Source: Acidobacteriota bacterium
GTDB taxonomy: Bacteria > Acidobacteriota > Terriglobia > Bryobacterales > Bryobacteraceae
Assembly (NCBI GenBank): GCA_026394055.1
Contig: JAPKYZ010000092.1
Location: 62,001-126,000, forward strand
Direction of reading: 5' to 3'
DNA length: 64,000 bases
This document shows, one piece after another, positions 12,701-19,763 of the stretch. Position 1 is the stretch's first letter, and the number at the start of each line of letters is the position of its first letter. Under the pieces are notes generated by a model. The model was not told the origin of the DNA. It made no database searches and was given only the letters and a program-made list of their open reading frames with translations. The translations under genes were made by a program, and so were the position numbers.

Positions 12701-15207
12701 CGGCCGCGCTGACAATCAGCCGGAGGCCCGAGCTGGTCGCCGGAGATCTGAGTACGGTGGCCAGCATCGCGTCGGCCGCTACCGCGCTCGCGCCGTGGAC
12801 CGGAGGGTTGACGGCCGCTTCGCAAAAGGAGCAACGCGACATCTCGGCTTTCGCCACGGCCTTCACCAGTGCCTTCGTGGCGACCCCCGGCATCCGCTAC
12901 TACATCGCCACGGGATCGAATCGAGACGCCTTCACGAGCGCTGGCCAAGGCGGACTCTGGGCCGTTCAACTGGGCGATCCCACCCAGTCCACCGCCATCT
13001 CCTATAACGTCACCAGTGCGGAGCCCTTGATCTACGCGCCGCGGCCGGTCTCGAACAAGCTCGCCTCCAAGGCGCGTACGCCGATAATCCGCTACACCAC
13101 GGGCAAGGTCATCAACATCAACGATCCGGCATACGACGCGGCCTTTAACAACGTCGACCTGGACCAGTGGATGTCGTTCGCGTTGACCAGCATCGATGGG
13201 CTGCTCTCCACCCGGTACGTGGCGCCGGCAGCCATCCTGCGCAACAAAACGGGCCTCGACACCATGCAGGGAGTGCTGGACGCCAAGAAGTCGCTCGCCG
13301 CCGCCTTGAAGGGCGCCATGATCCCGGTCTTCAAGGGACAGAGCGCCACCGACACGCAGAAGAAAGCCATTCAAAGCGTGTTTTACCAGACCATGCTCGG
13401 CCAGATCGCGCAGTTCTACGCCGTCAAGGCCGGCATCCAGTACGACACCAAGGTCAATAGCGCGTTGCCGAAGCAACCCGGCGAGACCGATCCTCCGCGG
13501 CTATACGGCGCGGTGTCTGGCGCGGGTGATGCCGTGGAAACCCAAAGCAATGTCTCGCTCTCGTCTCCCAAGCTCAATCTGCGCTTTGCCGGCGAAGACG
13601 ACTTCGATCACTATCTGAGCCTGCTGGTCAGTTCGACCACCAACAGCGCGACCGTCTCGCTTGATCTGGCATTCCAAGTCAACAACATTGAGCACGAGAT
13701 CGGCAAGCTGCAAGGGATTGACGGATACCAGCCGTCATCTTGGCTCAGTTTCGCCGACGATACCCGCAGCGCGTCGTGGCCGTTGAATAAGGATCTGGGC
13801 CACGTCGATGTCCCGATCGTGCTGCGCGCCTTCCCGGAGACTCCGGCCCTGGTGCGGCAGGAAGTGGTCAGCGGCCTGGAGTCGCCGTGCTATCAGCAGC
13901 TCGACAAGTCCGGGCTCGCGGTCCGGCGGTCACCTGGCGTGGACGCCTGTCTCAAGCCGGGCCAATACAATCCTCTCGCGGGCGCGACGTTGTGGAACTA
14001 CAGCTTTACGTACTCCCAGCAAGTGCATTTCCTGCAGGATCAAATCATCGGCGAGATCCAATTCAATGCCGGACAGACCAGCGGATTGTTAGGCGACGCT
14101 TTGCCATCGCGCGATCTATTCGACAATCTCGCGGAGTTTGTCCAAGTCTATCCGCAGGTGCAGGCCGATCTCGATCAGTACCTGGCACCGCTCGATGTGG
14201 GGACCACGGACAGCACACAGATCTTGAACGCCCGCACGGCGTTGCAATCGGCCGCGAATCTGATTCAATGGATCGCCGATACGGCCAATGTATTCTCGGC
14301 GCCGCTGCGGCTTGAGAGCGTAGTTCCGGTCGATCCATACCCATTCACGATCACCGAGACCGAGACGGACAAGGCCGATCCCGATGGCACGAAAGTCAAG
14401 GCTCTTGCCATCACGATCGCGCTGCCGGCCGCTCCGCCCGCCAGCGTGGGGCTGCCCCTGGTTCAGGTGGAACCGGATGTTTATGATTGCGAGCTGGACG
14501 GGAGCGATGCCACCTCACGCCGCTTTGTCTACAAGAACAAGACGACCGGCAAATACTTGACCAGCGACGAGGGCCGTACAATCTCGGCGCGCACGTTCAT
14601 CCTGCCGGACATGGATGTGCTCGAACGCCAGTCGGCGCAAACGAGCATCTATTTGACCCGCAATCGCATCCTGGCGGGGAAGCCCATCGCGGACATCTTC
14701 GTCTACACGACCCCGGAGGTTTCCTTCCCCGATTCACTCCTGCCCACGCTCACCGTGGATAAGGGAGTGGACTTGGCGACGATCTTCGGCGTGGATGGAG
14801 CTCCGGTGACGCGGTCGCTCGATTGCCAGTTGTCTTGCCTGTACGAGGTGCTCTTTGAGAACGCCGGGACGGATACCTTGACGCTCGCGATGACTGCGTA
14901 TTACGAATACACGATCAGCGACAACTTGTCGCCGGTGAGACTGCCGGTGTTCTTGATGCCGCCAACATTGGTCGCGATCGGCCCCGATGGGGGAGCCGCT
15001 CCAACCCTGGCGGAGATCGTCGCCCGGCAAGCAGGCGGTATCGGCGACTGGTTCACCGCCATGCAGCCGCAGCAAACCAATGGCCGGCTGTGGTTTGAGC
15101 TCACGATCATGTCGAACCTGACCGCCAAGCCCATGCCCGTGCTGAAGCTGACGCGGTTGAACGTCGCTCTCGTCAATCTTCAGCCACCGCTGGGGAACGG
15201 AATGTAG
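3769..15207 (+). CDS. 3812-aa giant protein: GT-like N-terminus, beta repeats, LysM-like repeats
   Basis: The start is ATG 3769 with AGGGAG at 3752-3757. There is no signal peptide. Residues ~44-60 contain a GASYGHQSST motif, and residues ~360-405 contain PALFEGQNTANLCINIGRP. Together these resemble the nucleotide-sugar-binding halves of a GT-B glycosyltransferase; this is inference. Residues ~700-1160 carry degenerate ~110-140-aa modules, each with a motif like GFSFNYNRTT, GLTLSLDWDT or GFSVTYNFTQ. Residues ~1395-1580 are strongly alternating hydrophobic beta strands. Two clusters of LysM-like repeats follow, at about 1990-2080 (GDSLNSIAASFAI, EDTLAAVAARFAV) and 2520-2680 (DDTLAALAETYY, GGKLADIATYFA). 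The C-terminal ~1100 residues are unrecognised. LysM usually binds N-acetylglucosamine polymers outside the cell, which is odd for a protein with no export signal. It probably acts with the 1196-aa protein encoded just upstream. Function unknown; the coding call is certain. Confidence 0.9.
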   Translation: MASWLSGLFSSLFDSVETFSDQTITEQVTAFRTQLNGPDNPTVRLWVEAGASYGHQSSTANLAYRLARPVDAQNLNFGYAGTIEIYYESPAELVKLQELIPELLNDPPRINNATLAAIQFAAPPVATVNFGFTGGANTMADYAAQLNVRNFVRLQPYAWLGPEQIQRPGQDPIDLAAIPQLGTGFNNRLFYLDPTLYSTPPFAAYADNPRVAIAQLLTSDPTLANFQLLVTYSVKSGISRLNANPDYAAGLIVGSVMKWQDVARTPRPVIILNFDDFGTEAESAETGLRDILQGNSAPSEMNVSPAFRARNIEVQRNFARRSAFFTGITANARFTYLNYPTTTAAVTGALGPLTGQNNQVIWIQLGRTPPPVFSYSVFRSTLPALFEGQNTANLCINIGRPYMQVPAPNLSEERRLGVYPSVSLTGANTSPTATGIVNIASQISSSNAVWPERAEDAPCTIVGEYYEQYLRETTPTGTIRKYFLGLQAYFSRASKDKFSLSIAYLNTLLAPAPPLALTGTARALTAPEAELTLSALYEQLKAAVTIGQPLNLIPGILTQGVIPGFVQDLLVNYAPSLTLTVQTFDHTGEPPDVTEITLSGPTAAFQSVGVNCEVVVVFTEPSGVLTADIKFANQDSWTFGNVPWIVLRDPYVSMLIPNGKLPVSATFGGYYPALESANPPIVAKVEISVGAPDLWPATISFDQTYPSISAAFQMATSVNLVQRLPPPFNVLTDLGVSSVELQYNQTESTLESILIVAQSNTPNLPLFGSLVLNQIQVSTTLLQPAGASTLSVAGSAEFTMGQTDPAVIGVSFSYPGLVLQGELQSGKITLENLFSTFLPPGVTLTLPQLPEIDGFSFNYNRTTDYLDVTLNFNIQWTISFFGLDLFTIEQAGFNINRNKGVSTGAVTGHTVLLPASAKIGVDVSAFYKGEGLWTFEARQTSGVVDLNPLLGEYLGVDWIPGSNPIPFQFPQLDGLTLSLDWDTAGNAFDFYAKTATPWTPIPALPSLTVTGDLAIGFNKEGKHGKLGADITLWNIDLRVDYNFDPKSQTLCVQWLFVSACLSKDVATGDVTAVFKLDDKSIGEMVSMFVSWATGAEFGLAAPWNVLNDIKLNGFSVTYNFTQKTVKFSVAIGPLDFGLFKITSIGLNYDPSKPATERRVQIDVEGSFVWESGDKLSWDPTKPEETPAPPGGGNKYLDLRLIALGQHVTVNGLVDQTNVADVITMLRALTIPSPPEIPVGGAGQPVFSPQSAWFVALDFGVLKAEQEKANPPATALAPYQGGVPALLTDDPPAVYFMQLSIVFNDPVLYALRIALDGPMAKVFAGLDFQIMYRQISDTVGCYSAEIALPNIMRKFQIGVATVTLPVFAIQVYTNGDFQVDIGFPWNMDFSRSFSVEAIIPPGIPVMGSGGFYFGKLSSATTDKVPAATNGWFNPVIVFGFGAQLGLGKSIEAGILRAGFSLTVFGIIEGVLARFLPYEGPTQPGNPNNLQDGYYFALIGTAGVQGRLYGSIDFAIIKADVDISISLYIRFTLIAYEDIVISAGCAVKVKVSVKIDLGLFSISISFSFSATIEATFVLQNPMGNNPPWHVAQQGVRPLGMGRRRSSRFLSSAAIELGTSPAIYDPTWTNLQKGPTLQMNGWVMPVLTVAGDAAAAPAQQQVCYALNFFLPVPPPVQAEAPKTMLAAGHFDGPRPTVAQAALLRATTAAPDATFEDFAVLVLQWILAAGIGPMTAEALNKEIVTVEFLQSALAYLSGATTPTPVPSDQIDAFLTMQTQFVFSLNSSAGSSSAAFFPAPPATVLDVPAFAPSGKPYHYAFGDYNSSDANYLGFLTTYFNELKVQVQEEKPKAQRLAAPDAEGPSIGSYIFGDYFALIGRQTVQALIDGLANFKLVIDPAQTVQNIVDGINRTGQLTGDQVFTPELLFQANSAHLLNSKASQPLTIQGMTWPTPGALSFNGIAAQSIFGAKFTGRQLAVQNAADNRILAAGVPVTYNARTILTTSGDSLNSIAASFAIGLDELLDKTDVVSNAALLSPLSVVTAPAFAYTISAEDTLAAVAARFAVTTDLLAQSNLSFAGLFDTADPNLNVPGLAQYQAGALIDESRRVLALQDVSAMTSRFYLHGLRLPTEGLTAKADGLLVSGSPGDYHYPDQLGLFALTGQAFPLPNNIGDTGAGTFTFSLTRGATEGWLSFQQQGGTTLQFELTDSGDLDRYKDVRDFALKNWLSTGMSSLAPLDTAQAKPSSFPLSQQIFWQTPATITLPHQTITPASPQTCLWTFPDSLVNLPHSTGPLPRLKPVVARADAATGSTIDTDVENYGFGNLVNFTIRRTPPVAGSPSTEQLYEIIGASERDIVLLERLLDQLAGSNAPFAAMTLLYPPATTGSNASGWQSDSPAASLMGISQVNLSTETRPPSANLTADAIGGSPTTPNVINTPNEFLRLLWEASITRSGGFYLTSVTGIGSDKLSGLPDHIFDDSNTAAVAVLSLFNADAGLGQSITNYTNVLATNQPFDLSDAALVLLGVPVPVTTAKLTADDTLAALAETYYTDPSLIASANPAAVLTGTVTVAGGMYEVGAAGVAPGGKLADIATYFATTEANIKLANPNRTDWPAVLPQYTGLILPSIDVRIGTDPGGNTFPSLASYYHAPIAEIAAANRLQAGLFSVGATLNVTAGPLTVAPLIQAGVAGFSTTRMAPAIPVSPTDAGWGQAYLLQIFNLLGYRVAVNPDFRESLWGLPGGPADPNGDVPSDKISAIEAPASGDRWDYTRTAPYPKLYTQIPPVKNATLPAPGDSPYLGVGHLLQFEAIWQDLFGNLILSELSQPQNAAQQPLNQAPQIPGYTDRLIPAGQWPAVASAFLIKAGDTGQPVMELHLSFDQSQYTGIDTEDRIKRALAIYSQIIWQLTDPNGIAISLTTTVTPSAGSVLTGADRDKLTAWVDDIYLWLQSLVQTPSQLYPLNPDLVITIALDEAKLNQDQIFEVSAALTISRRPELVAGDLSTVASIASAATALAPWTGGLTAASQKEQRDISAFATAFTSAFVATPGIRYYIATGSNRDAFTSAGQGGLWAVQLGDPTQSTAISYNVTSAEPLIYAPRPVSNKLASKARTPIIRYTTGKVININDPAYDAAFNNVDLDQWMSFALTSIDGLLSTRYVAPAAILRNKTGLDTMQGVLDAKKSLAAALKGAMIPVFKGQSATDTQKKAIQSVFYQTMLGQIAQFYAVKAGIQYDTKVNSALPKQPGETDPPRLYGAVSGAGDAVETQSNVSLSSPKLNLRFAGEDDFDHYLSLLVSSTTNSATVSLDLAFQVNNIEHEIGKLQGIDGYQPSSWLSFADDTRSASWPLNKDLGHVDVPIVLRAFPETPALVRQEVVSGLESPCYQQLDKSGLAVRRSPGVDACLKPGQYNPLAGATLWNYSFTYSQQVHFLQDQIIGEIQFNAGQTSGLLGDALPSRDLFDNLAEFVQVYPQVQADLDQYLAPLDVGTTDSTQILNARTALQSAANLIQWIADTANVFSAPLRLESVVPVDPYPFTITETETDKADPDGTKVKALAITIALPAAPPASVGLPLVQVEPDVYDCELDGSDATSRRFVYKNKTTGKYLTSDEGRTISARTFILPDMDVLERQSAQTSIYLTRNRILAGKPIADIFVYTTPEVSFPDSLLPTLTVDKGVDLATIFGVDGAPVTRSLDCQLSCLYEVLFENAGTDTLTLAMTAYYEYTISDNLSPVRLPVFLMPPTLVAIGPDGGAAPTLAEIVARQAGGIGDWFTAMQPQQTNGRLWFELTIMSNLTAKPMPVLKLTRLNVALVNLQPPLGNGM

Positions 15208-15230
15208 GTCCACGAGGCCGGTGGACCTAC
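15204..15230. terminator. Perfect 10-bp hairpin overlapping the stop codon of the giant gene
   Basis: GTAGGTCCAC (15204-15213) and GTGGACCTAC (15221-15230) are exact inverted repeats with a 7-nt loop. The left arm contains the TAG stop codon of the giant gene. There is no T-tract after it, so it may be a 3'-end stability element or a weak terminator rather than an intrinsic terminator. Confidence 0.45.
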
Positions 15231-15706
15231 GCCTCCGTTCTCCCGGAATGGCCCTCCCTTTCAGCCCGCAACTCCGAACGGGCGGTGGATCGCGCTTAGG
15301 CCACGGCTTGCTGAACGGTGGCGGTGTCGCCTTCGACAGTGCCGTGCCATGCGGCGGCGCCAATCGCCCCGGTCTCCCGGCCTCACACTGCTTCACCCCC
15401 GCCCCGAAGAACACGAGCGAGATGCGGGACGCTGGATTGTTCAGCCCCTAACCGTGCATACCCTTCTAGCTGCTGGAAGAAATCAGGGGTCCATCGAAAC
15501 TATTTCCGGCCGTGGTGCCGGGGCCTATATCCACGGCAACAAAAGCGTGGCTAAACGTTCTGAAAACCAGACAATGATATCGAAATTGCCAATCCGCCAA
15601 GGCGCAAGGACCAGGGGCAAAAGGCGTTACCTGACAATTCGCGTGACAGTTCTCGTCACAAGGGGCAGAGAAGTGCTCTGGATTGCCTGTGAGTGATTGA
15701 AAGGAA
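15231..15706. other. Gene-free stretch between giant gene and tRNA-Val
   Basis: These 476 bases hold no reading frame I would defend; the frames present are short and lack ribosome sites. One recognisable item is CCGCCAAGGCGCAAGG at 15594-15609, a partial copy of the palindromic repeat seen complete at 42363-42405. No integrase or transposase remnant is visible. Confidence 0.5.
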
Positions 15707-15783
15707 TGGTGGGCGCGCAGGGACTCGAACCCCGGACCTCCTGCGTGTGAAGCAGGCGCTCTAACCAGCTGAGCTACGCGCCC
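15707..15783 (-). tRNA. tRNA-Val (anticodon CAC)
   Basis: Read on the minus strand, the gene opens with GGGCGCG and closes with CGCGCCC, a 7-bp acceptor stem. The anticodon stem CCTGC/GCAGG encloses the loop TTCACAC, so the anticodon is CAC and reads the Val codon GUG. The T arm has the usual GGTTCGA loop with a mostly GC stem. Discriminator A and a genomically encoded CCA occupy 15707-15710. The 3' end points left, toward the giant genes, so it could serve as an attachment site for a left-lying island. Confidence 0.97.
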
Positions 15784-15828
15784 TTTGGGCTCAACGCCGC
15801 GCGATGCGGGTGAAGGGCGAACTTCCAG

Positions 15829-15834
15829 TATATT
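15829..15834 (+). promoter_or_regulatory. Candidate -10 hexamer (TATATT) next to a GTG start
   Basis: TATATT ends 8 nt before the GTG at 15843, and no Shine-Dalgarno sequence lies between. If it is a true -10 box, transcription would begin at or next to the start codon (leaderless). No convincing -35 element is seen. Confidence 0.3.
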
Positions 15835-15842
15835 CGGTTTGA

Positions 15843-17219
15843 GTGCCTTCTCGCAAAGTGTTTGTTACGGAAAGTCGCGCGGCGATCGCGCGGGCGGTGG
15901 AAACCGCGTTGGAACTGGAGAGCCAGAATCGCATTGGCGAGGCTTTGGATGTGCTGGAGTCCACCCTCCAGCTGGAGCCCGAGAGTGCGGAGGTGGCGAA
16001 GCAATGCGCCCGGCTGTCGCTCAAAATCAACGAGATCCGCGCCTTCATCAACTGGTGCCACGAAGCGCTCCGCATTGACGAGAATGATCCGGAGCCGCAC
16101 GAGATGATGGGGGCGTTGCTGGCCTCCAAGGGCCGGCAGGCCGAAGCGGACGAAGAGTTCCGGCTGGCGGCCGCGGTCCGTGAGAAACTAGCGCGCATGA
16201 GCAAACTTCACGATCGGCTGCGCTGGGGCGTGCTGAGCGTTTCCAAATTCGCCATGACCAAGCTGCTGCCTTCCTCGGCGAAGAGCAGTGCCAATCAGAT
16301 CACCGCCATCGCCTCCCGCGATCTGGCGCGGGCCCAGGAGGCGGCGGCGCAGTTGGGCGCCCCCAAGGCCTATGGCAGCTATGAGGAGTTGCTGGCGGAC
16401 CCCGACATCGACGTCATCTACAACCCCTTGCCCAACCACCTGCACGTGCCGTGGGCGATCAAGGCGGCCGAGGCGGGCAAGCACGTGCTCTGCGAGAAGC
16501 CGCTGGGCATGAAGGCCAGCGAAGTGCGCGACCTGATGGCGGCCCGCGACCGCACCGGGAAGATGATCATGGAGGCGTTCATGGTCCGGACCCACCCGCA
16601 ATGGCTCCGCGTCCGCGAGATCATCCGGTCCGGCGAGATTGGGGATGTGCGCGCCTTTGCCGGGGCGTTCAGCTACACCAATGTCGACCCCAACAATGTC
16701 CGCAACAAGGCCGATATCGGGGGCGGGGCAATGTATGACATTGGCTGCTACTGCATCACGACGGCTCGGTGGGCGTTCGAACGGGAGCCGCAGCGTGTCG
16801 CATGTGTGATGGAGCGTGATCCGGCCTTTGGCACGGACCGCCTCTCTTCCGCCATGCTCGACTTTAGCCCCGGCCAGGCGATCTTCACCATCTCGACGCA
16901 GATCAACCCGTTCCAGCGGACGCAGATCATGGGCACCAAGGGCCGCATCGAAGTGGAAATCCCGGTGAACTCCTTGCCGGACCGGCCGATGCGGTTGCAC
17001 ATTGACCTGGGTGGAGCGCTGGACCGGTCCGGCATCCGCACGGAAGAGATCCCGGCTTGCGACCAGTACACGATCCAGGCTGATGAGCTGGCGCGGGCCA
17101 TTCGTGGTGAGCGTGAGGTGGCAGTGCCGCTCGAAGATTCGTTGGCAAACATGCAGGTGATCGACGCCGCGTTTGCGGCTGCGGAGTCAGGGCGGTGGGA
17201 AGAGCCGAGCCGGTTCTAG
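15843..17219 (+). CDS. TPR domain fused to Gfo/Idh/MocA family oxidoreductase
   Basis: This is a 458-aa protein with a GTG start. Residues ~10-117 are helical TPR-like repeats (for example IGEALDVLESTLQLEPES and EALRIDENDPEPHEMMGALL). From residue ~119 the sequence is a typical NAD(P)-dependent Gfo/Idh/MocA enzyme: Rossmann start WGVLSVSKFA, the conserved CEKPLG motif with its catalytic-site lysine, then the C-terminal alpha/beta substrate domain with GGGAMYDIGCYC. Such enzymes oxidise or reduce sugars, inositols or related polyols; the substrate here cannot be read. The join at Met119 (16197) has no ribosome site and no stop before it, so a true fusion is more likely than two genes. A TPR half suggests protein-protein contacts. 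It stands alone on its strand, followed by a likely bidirectional terminator. Confidence 0.85.
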   Translation: MPSRKVFVTESRAAIARAVETALELESQNRIGEALDVLESTLQLEPESAEVAKQCARLSLKINEIRAFINWCHEALRIDENDPEPHEMMGALLASKGRQAEADEEFRLAAAVREKLARMSKLHDRLRWGVLSVSKFAMTKLLPSSAKSSANQITAIASRDLARAQEAAAQLGAPKAYGSYEELLADPDIDVIYNPLPNHLHVPWAIKAAEAGKHVLCEKPLGMKASEVRDLMAARDRTGKMIMEAFMVRTHPQWLRVREIIRSGEIGDVRAFAGAFSYTNVDPNNVRNKADIGGGAMYDIGCYCITTARWAFEREPQRVACVMERDPAFGTDRLSSAMLDFSPGQAIFTISTQINPFQRTQIMGTKGRIEVEIPVNSLPDRPMRLHIDLGGALDRSGIRTEEIPACDQYTIQADELARAIRGEREVAVPLEDSLANMQVIDAAFAAAESGRWEEPSRF

Positions 17220-17238
17220 CGGGAACGGAAAAGCGAAA

Positions 17239-17266
17239 CGGCGGCGAGGGTTCCCCCCCGCCGCCG
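17239..17266. terminator. GC-rich hairpin between convergent genes
   Basis: CGGCGGCG (17239-17246) pairs with CGCCGCCG (17259-17266), and an inner GGG/CCC extends the stem past one mismatch. It lies between the stop codons of two convergent genes, which fits a bidirectional terminator. T-runs are poor on both sides. Confidence 0.5.
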
Positions 17267-17294
17267 CTGTCTTGCAGTTAACAGTGAACCGAAG

Positions 17295-19430
17295 TTACTG
17301 TACCCACATCGTGACGCCGCTTTGGCTGGCGATGGCGCCGTGAGTGACGACGACCGCCACCTGTTCCGGGGTGCCGGCATTGGTGACCGCACCAGCCGGA
17401 ACCAGGGCGTTCACCTGGTAGAGGCCCGCAATCGCGTCGCCGACAAAGCCGGCGTACGAAACCGTCGCGGCCTGGCCACCGATGGTGACGGTCGGCTTGC
17501 TGGCGTTGATGAAGCAGGGGGGATAGTTGCCCTGCAGGATGGCGGTGCGGATAACGGCACCGTCAATCGAGGTCCACGTGGGAGCGACGTAGGAAGCACC
17601 CGGAACGTAGGGGCCAGACGTCACTGAAGCGGGCGTCAGCACGGTGCCCAGGTAGCCCAGGGGTGCCGCGCCGCTGGTACCGGCCGCGCCCAGCGGAGCC
17701 AAGCAGTTGGTGCCGTAGACCGGCGAACCGGTGGCGATGTTGGTACCGGCGCTGTCCGGGATGCCGAGGCCGGTCATGAAGATGGCCACGGTGTCGGTCC
17801 CAGCGACGGCGGAGGCCGCCTGGGTGTTCAGCGCGAAGGTGGTCGAGTCGGTAATGGCGCCGTCACCCTGTCCGTTGGAGGAGATGGTGAAGATGCCGGG
17901 CGTCTTGGCCGCGAAGTCGACGGCAAAGGCGGCCGACGTGTTGTTCGCGGCGGCCGGAACGGCCGTGTCATAACCAACCTGGACGTTGACGGCACCGGAA
18001 GTGGTCAACGAGGTCAGGTTGCCAGGCACCAACACGTTGATCTGGTTGTTGGTCGCAAACAACAGGTAGCCGGGCAGCAAGGTGGCCGGGGTACCGGGCT
18101 TGGAGAACGTCACCTGGATCTTGTTGGTGGTGGTCGCCGTGGGGTTCGGAATCAAGGTGGTCGGGTAGCGGCCATAGGTCGCGTCCGCCGCGCCTACCAG
18201 GATGCTGTTGGAACCGGTGCACAGCGGGCAGAAGTTGAAGCCGAAGATGCTGATGATGTCATAGGGCGACGCCTTCGGGTTCGCGGAGCCAACCGGAGCC
18301 ACATAGGCGGAGCTGCTGGTGATGGTGCTGATGATCGGGGCGGCCGTAACGCCGGCGGACACCGTGGAGCCTACGGCGGCCGTGCCGGTGGGGCTGTTGT
18401 TGACACCAAACACCAGGGCCGTGGCACCCGCGGTCTTAAAGACACCGCCGGTGTTGTCGTACGGGATGGAGACGGTCAGGTACGTGGGGCTGAGCACCGT
18501 CACGTTATCCGGCGAGATCTGGGAGGTGCCCAGGAAGACCTTGGTCTTCTGCGAACCCGTGGTGGCCACGAAGTTGGTGCCGCGGAGCACCATGGTCACT
18601 GCGCCGGGAGGCACGGTGCCGCTCAGCAGCGGAACCAGCGGGGGCGTCACCTGGGTCACGGTGGCCGTACCCGCGTTCACTGCGATGCTAACGGGCAGGA
18701 TGATCGCCGCGCCGCCAGCGGGAGTGATGGTGACCGAACCGGTCAGCACGTCACCGGCCGTGGCTTGGCTCAGGGCTGCCGTCGACGGCGTGAAGTTCAG
18801 CGTGGTGCCCCAGCTATAGGCGATGCCATTGCTGGTGGTCAAGCCGGTACCGGTATGCGTCAGCCAGCCGGCCGGCACTCCGGCGGGGGTCTGGGCGCTG
18901 GAGATGGAGGTCGTGAAGGAGATGGGCAAGCTGGAACTGGACAGCAGGGTGATCGCCATCGTCGGGGTCGTGCCGCCGACGGTGTACGGAACCGGGTTCA
19001 ATACGCCGATGCCGCCGCGGACCTGAAGCGTGGTCGCCGCGTCATTCACCTGGAGCTTCACCGTCACCGTGGCCGAGGTATGGCCGGGGGAGGCGATGGT
19101 CACCGTGGTGGTGTAGAGGCCAGAGCCGAGGGTCGTCCAGGCGGGGCTGGCGGCAAAGGTCAGCGTGTTATCGCCGGCCGTCGTCGTCGCCAGGCCGTTC
19201 AGCGGAGTTACCTGAACCCAGGGCACCGACGGCGACGTAACAGCGTAGTAGCCCGTGCCAGCGCTGATGGCCAGCGTGGACGTACCCTTTGACGAACAGG
19301 CGGTGCCCTTGGTGCAGGTTAGTGTGATGGTGGGGGTTCCCGCCGTCAGGTTGGCTGCACTGAGCTTGAGGCTCGTAACAACCAAGGCGAACAGAACGGG
19401 AAGGAGCCGTAGCAATCGATTTTGAAACAT
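17295..19430 (-). CDS. Secreted Ig-like/IPT protein with TIGR03437-type C-terminus
   Basis: This is a 711-aa protein. ATG 19430 follows AAAGGA and starts a clear Sec signal peptide (MFQNRLLRLLPVLFALVV... with a SAANL cleavage region). Further upstream in-frame starts would spoil the signal peptide. The mature part begins with a BACON-like beta domain (WVQVTPLNG), followed by Thr/Ser/Ala-rich Ig-like repeats and an IPT/TIG-like segment (TMVLRGTNFV). The last ~230 residues match the Solibacter-type C-terminal domain: GIFTISSNGQGDGAI, AIFMTGLGIP, VTIGGQAATVSYAGF, GLYQVNALVPAG and SQSGVTMWVQ at the very end. Proteins of this type are abundant in Bryobacterales and are presumed extracellular or surface-attached; no biochemical role is established that I know of. 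Confidence 0.88.
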   Translation of the reverse strand: MFQNRLLRLLPVLFALVVTSLKLSAANLTAGTPTITLTCTKGTACSSKGTSTLAISAGTGYYAVTSPSVPWVQVTPLNGLATTTAGDNTLTFAASPAWTTLGSGLYTTTVTIASPGHTSATVTVKLQVNDAATTLQVRGGIGVLNPVPYTVGGTTPTMAITLLSSSSLPISFTTSISSAQTPAGVPAGWLTHTGTGLTTSNGIAYSWGTTLNFTPSTAALSQATAGDVLTGSVTITPAGGAAIILPVSIAVNAGTATVTQVTPPLVPLLSGTVPPGAVTMVLRGTNFVATTGSQKTKVFLGTSQISPDNVTVLSPTYLTVSIPYDNTGGVFKTAGATALVFGVNNSPTGTAAVGSTVSAGVTAAPIISTITSSSAYVAPVGSANPKASPYDIISIFGFNFCPLCTGSNSILVGAADATYGRYPTTLIPNPTATTTNKIQVTFSKPGTPATLLPGYLLFATNNQINVLVPGNLTSLTTSGAVNVQVGYDTAVPAAANNTSAAFAVDFAAKTPGIFTISSNGQGDGAITDSTTFALNTQAASAVAGTDTVAIFMTGLGIPDSAGTNIATGSPVYGTNCLAPLGAAGTSGAAPLGYLGTVLTPASVTSGPYVPGASYVAPTWTSIDGAVIRTAILQGNYPPCFINASKPTVTIGGQAATVSYAGFVGDAIAGLYQVNALVPAGAVTNAGTPEQVAVVVTHGAIASQSGVTMWVQ

Positions 19431-19763
19431 AGAGTGTCCTTTCACCCGCTCAATCATTTGCGGTGCGGGCGCATGATGCACTCATCGGTTCTCCGATTGT
19501 GGGCAATAACAAAAAAGCTACACTCAGGATCTGGAGTGAAGACCGGGCTAAGGAAGCTTACTGAAGGACTAAGGGGTTTCCCCAACCGGAAAGCGATTGC
19601 CGGGAGCGCCACCCATGCGGGCGCCGGAAGATCAGGAGGACCGCGATCTCAAGCAGAAGCCGACAGCCTGCGCCGCGCAAATCCAGGACGTGCCTCGGGG
19701 CCACTTTCAACGGCCCACCCATTAATCGCCACCCAGTCAGGCCGCTAACTTGCCGGCCAGCGC
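19431..19763. other. Gene-free stretch upstream of the secreted protein
   Basis: These 333 bases contain no supported gene. They must hold the promoter of the minus-strand secreted-protein gene and the 3' end of the Uma2 gene transcript. Small inverted repeats are present (ATCGG/CCGAT around 19483-19496, GGGG/CCCC around 19572-19584), too short to name. Confidence 0.4.
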
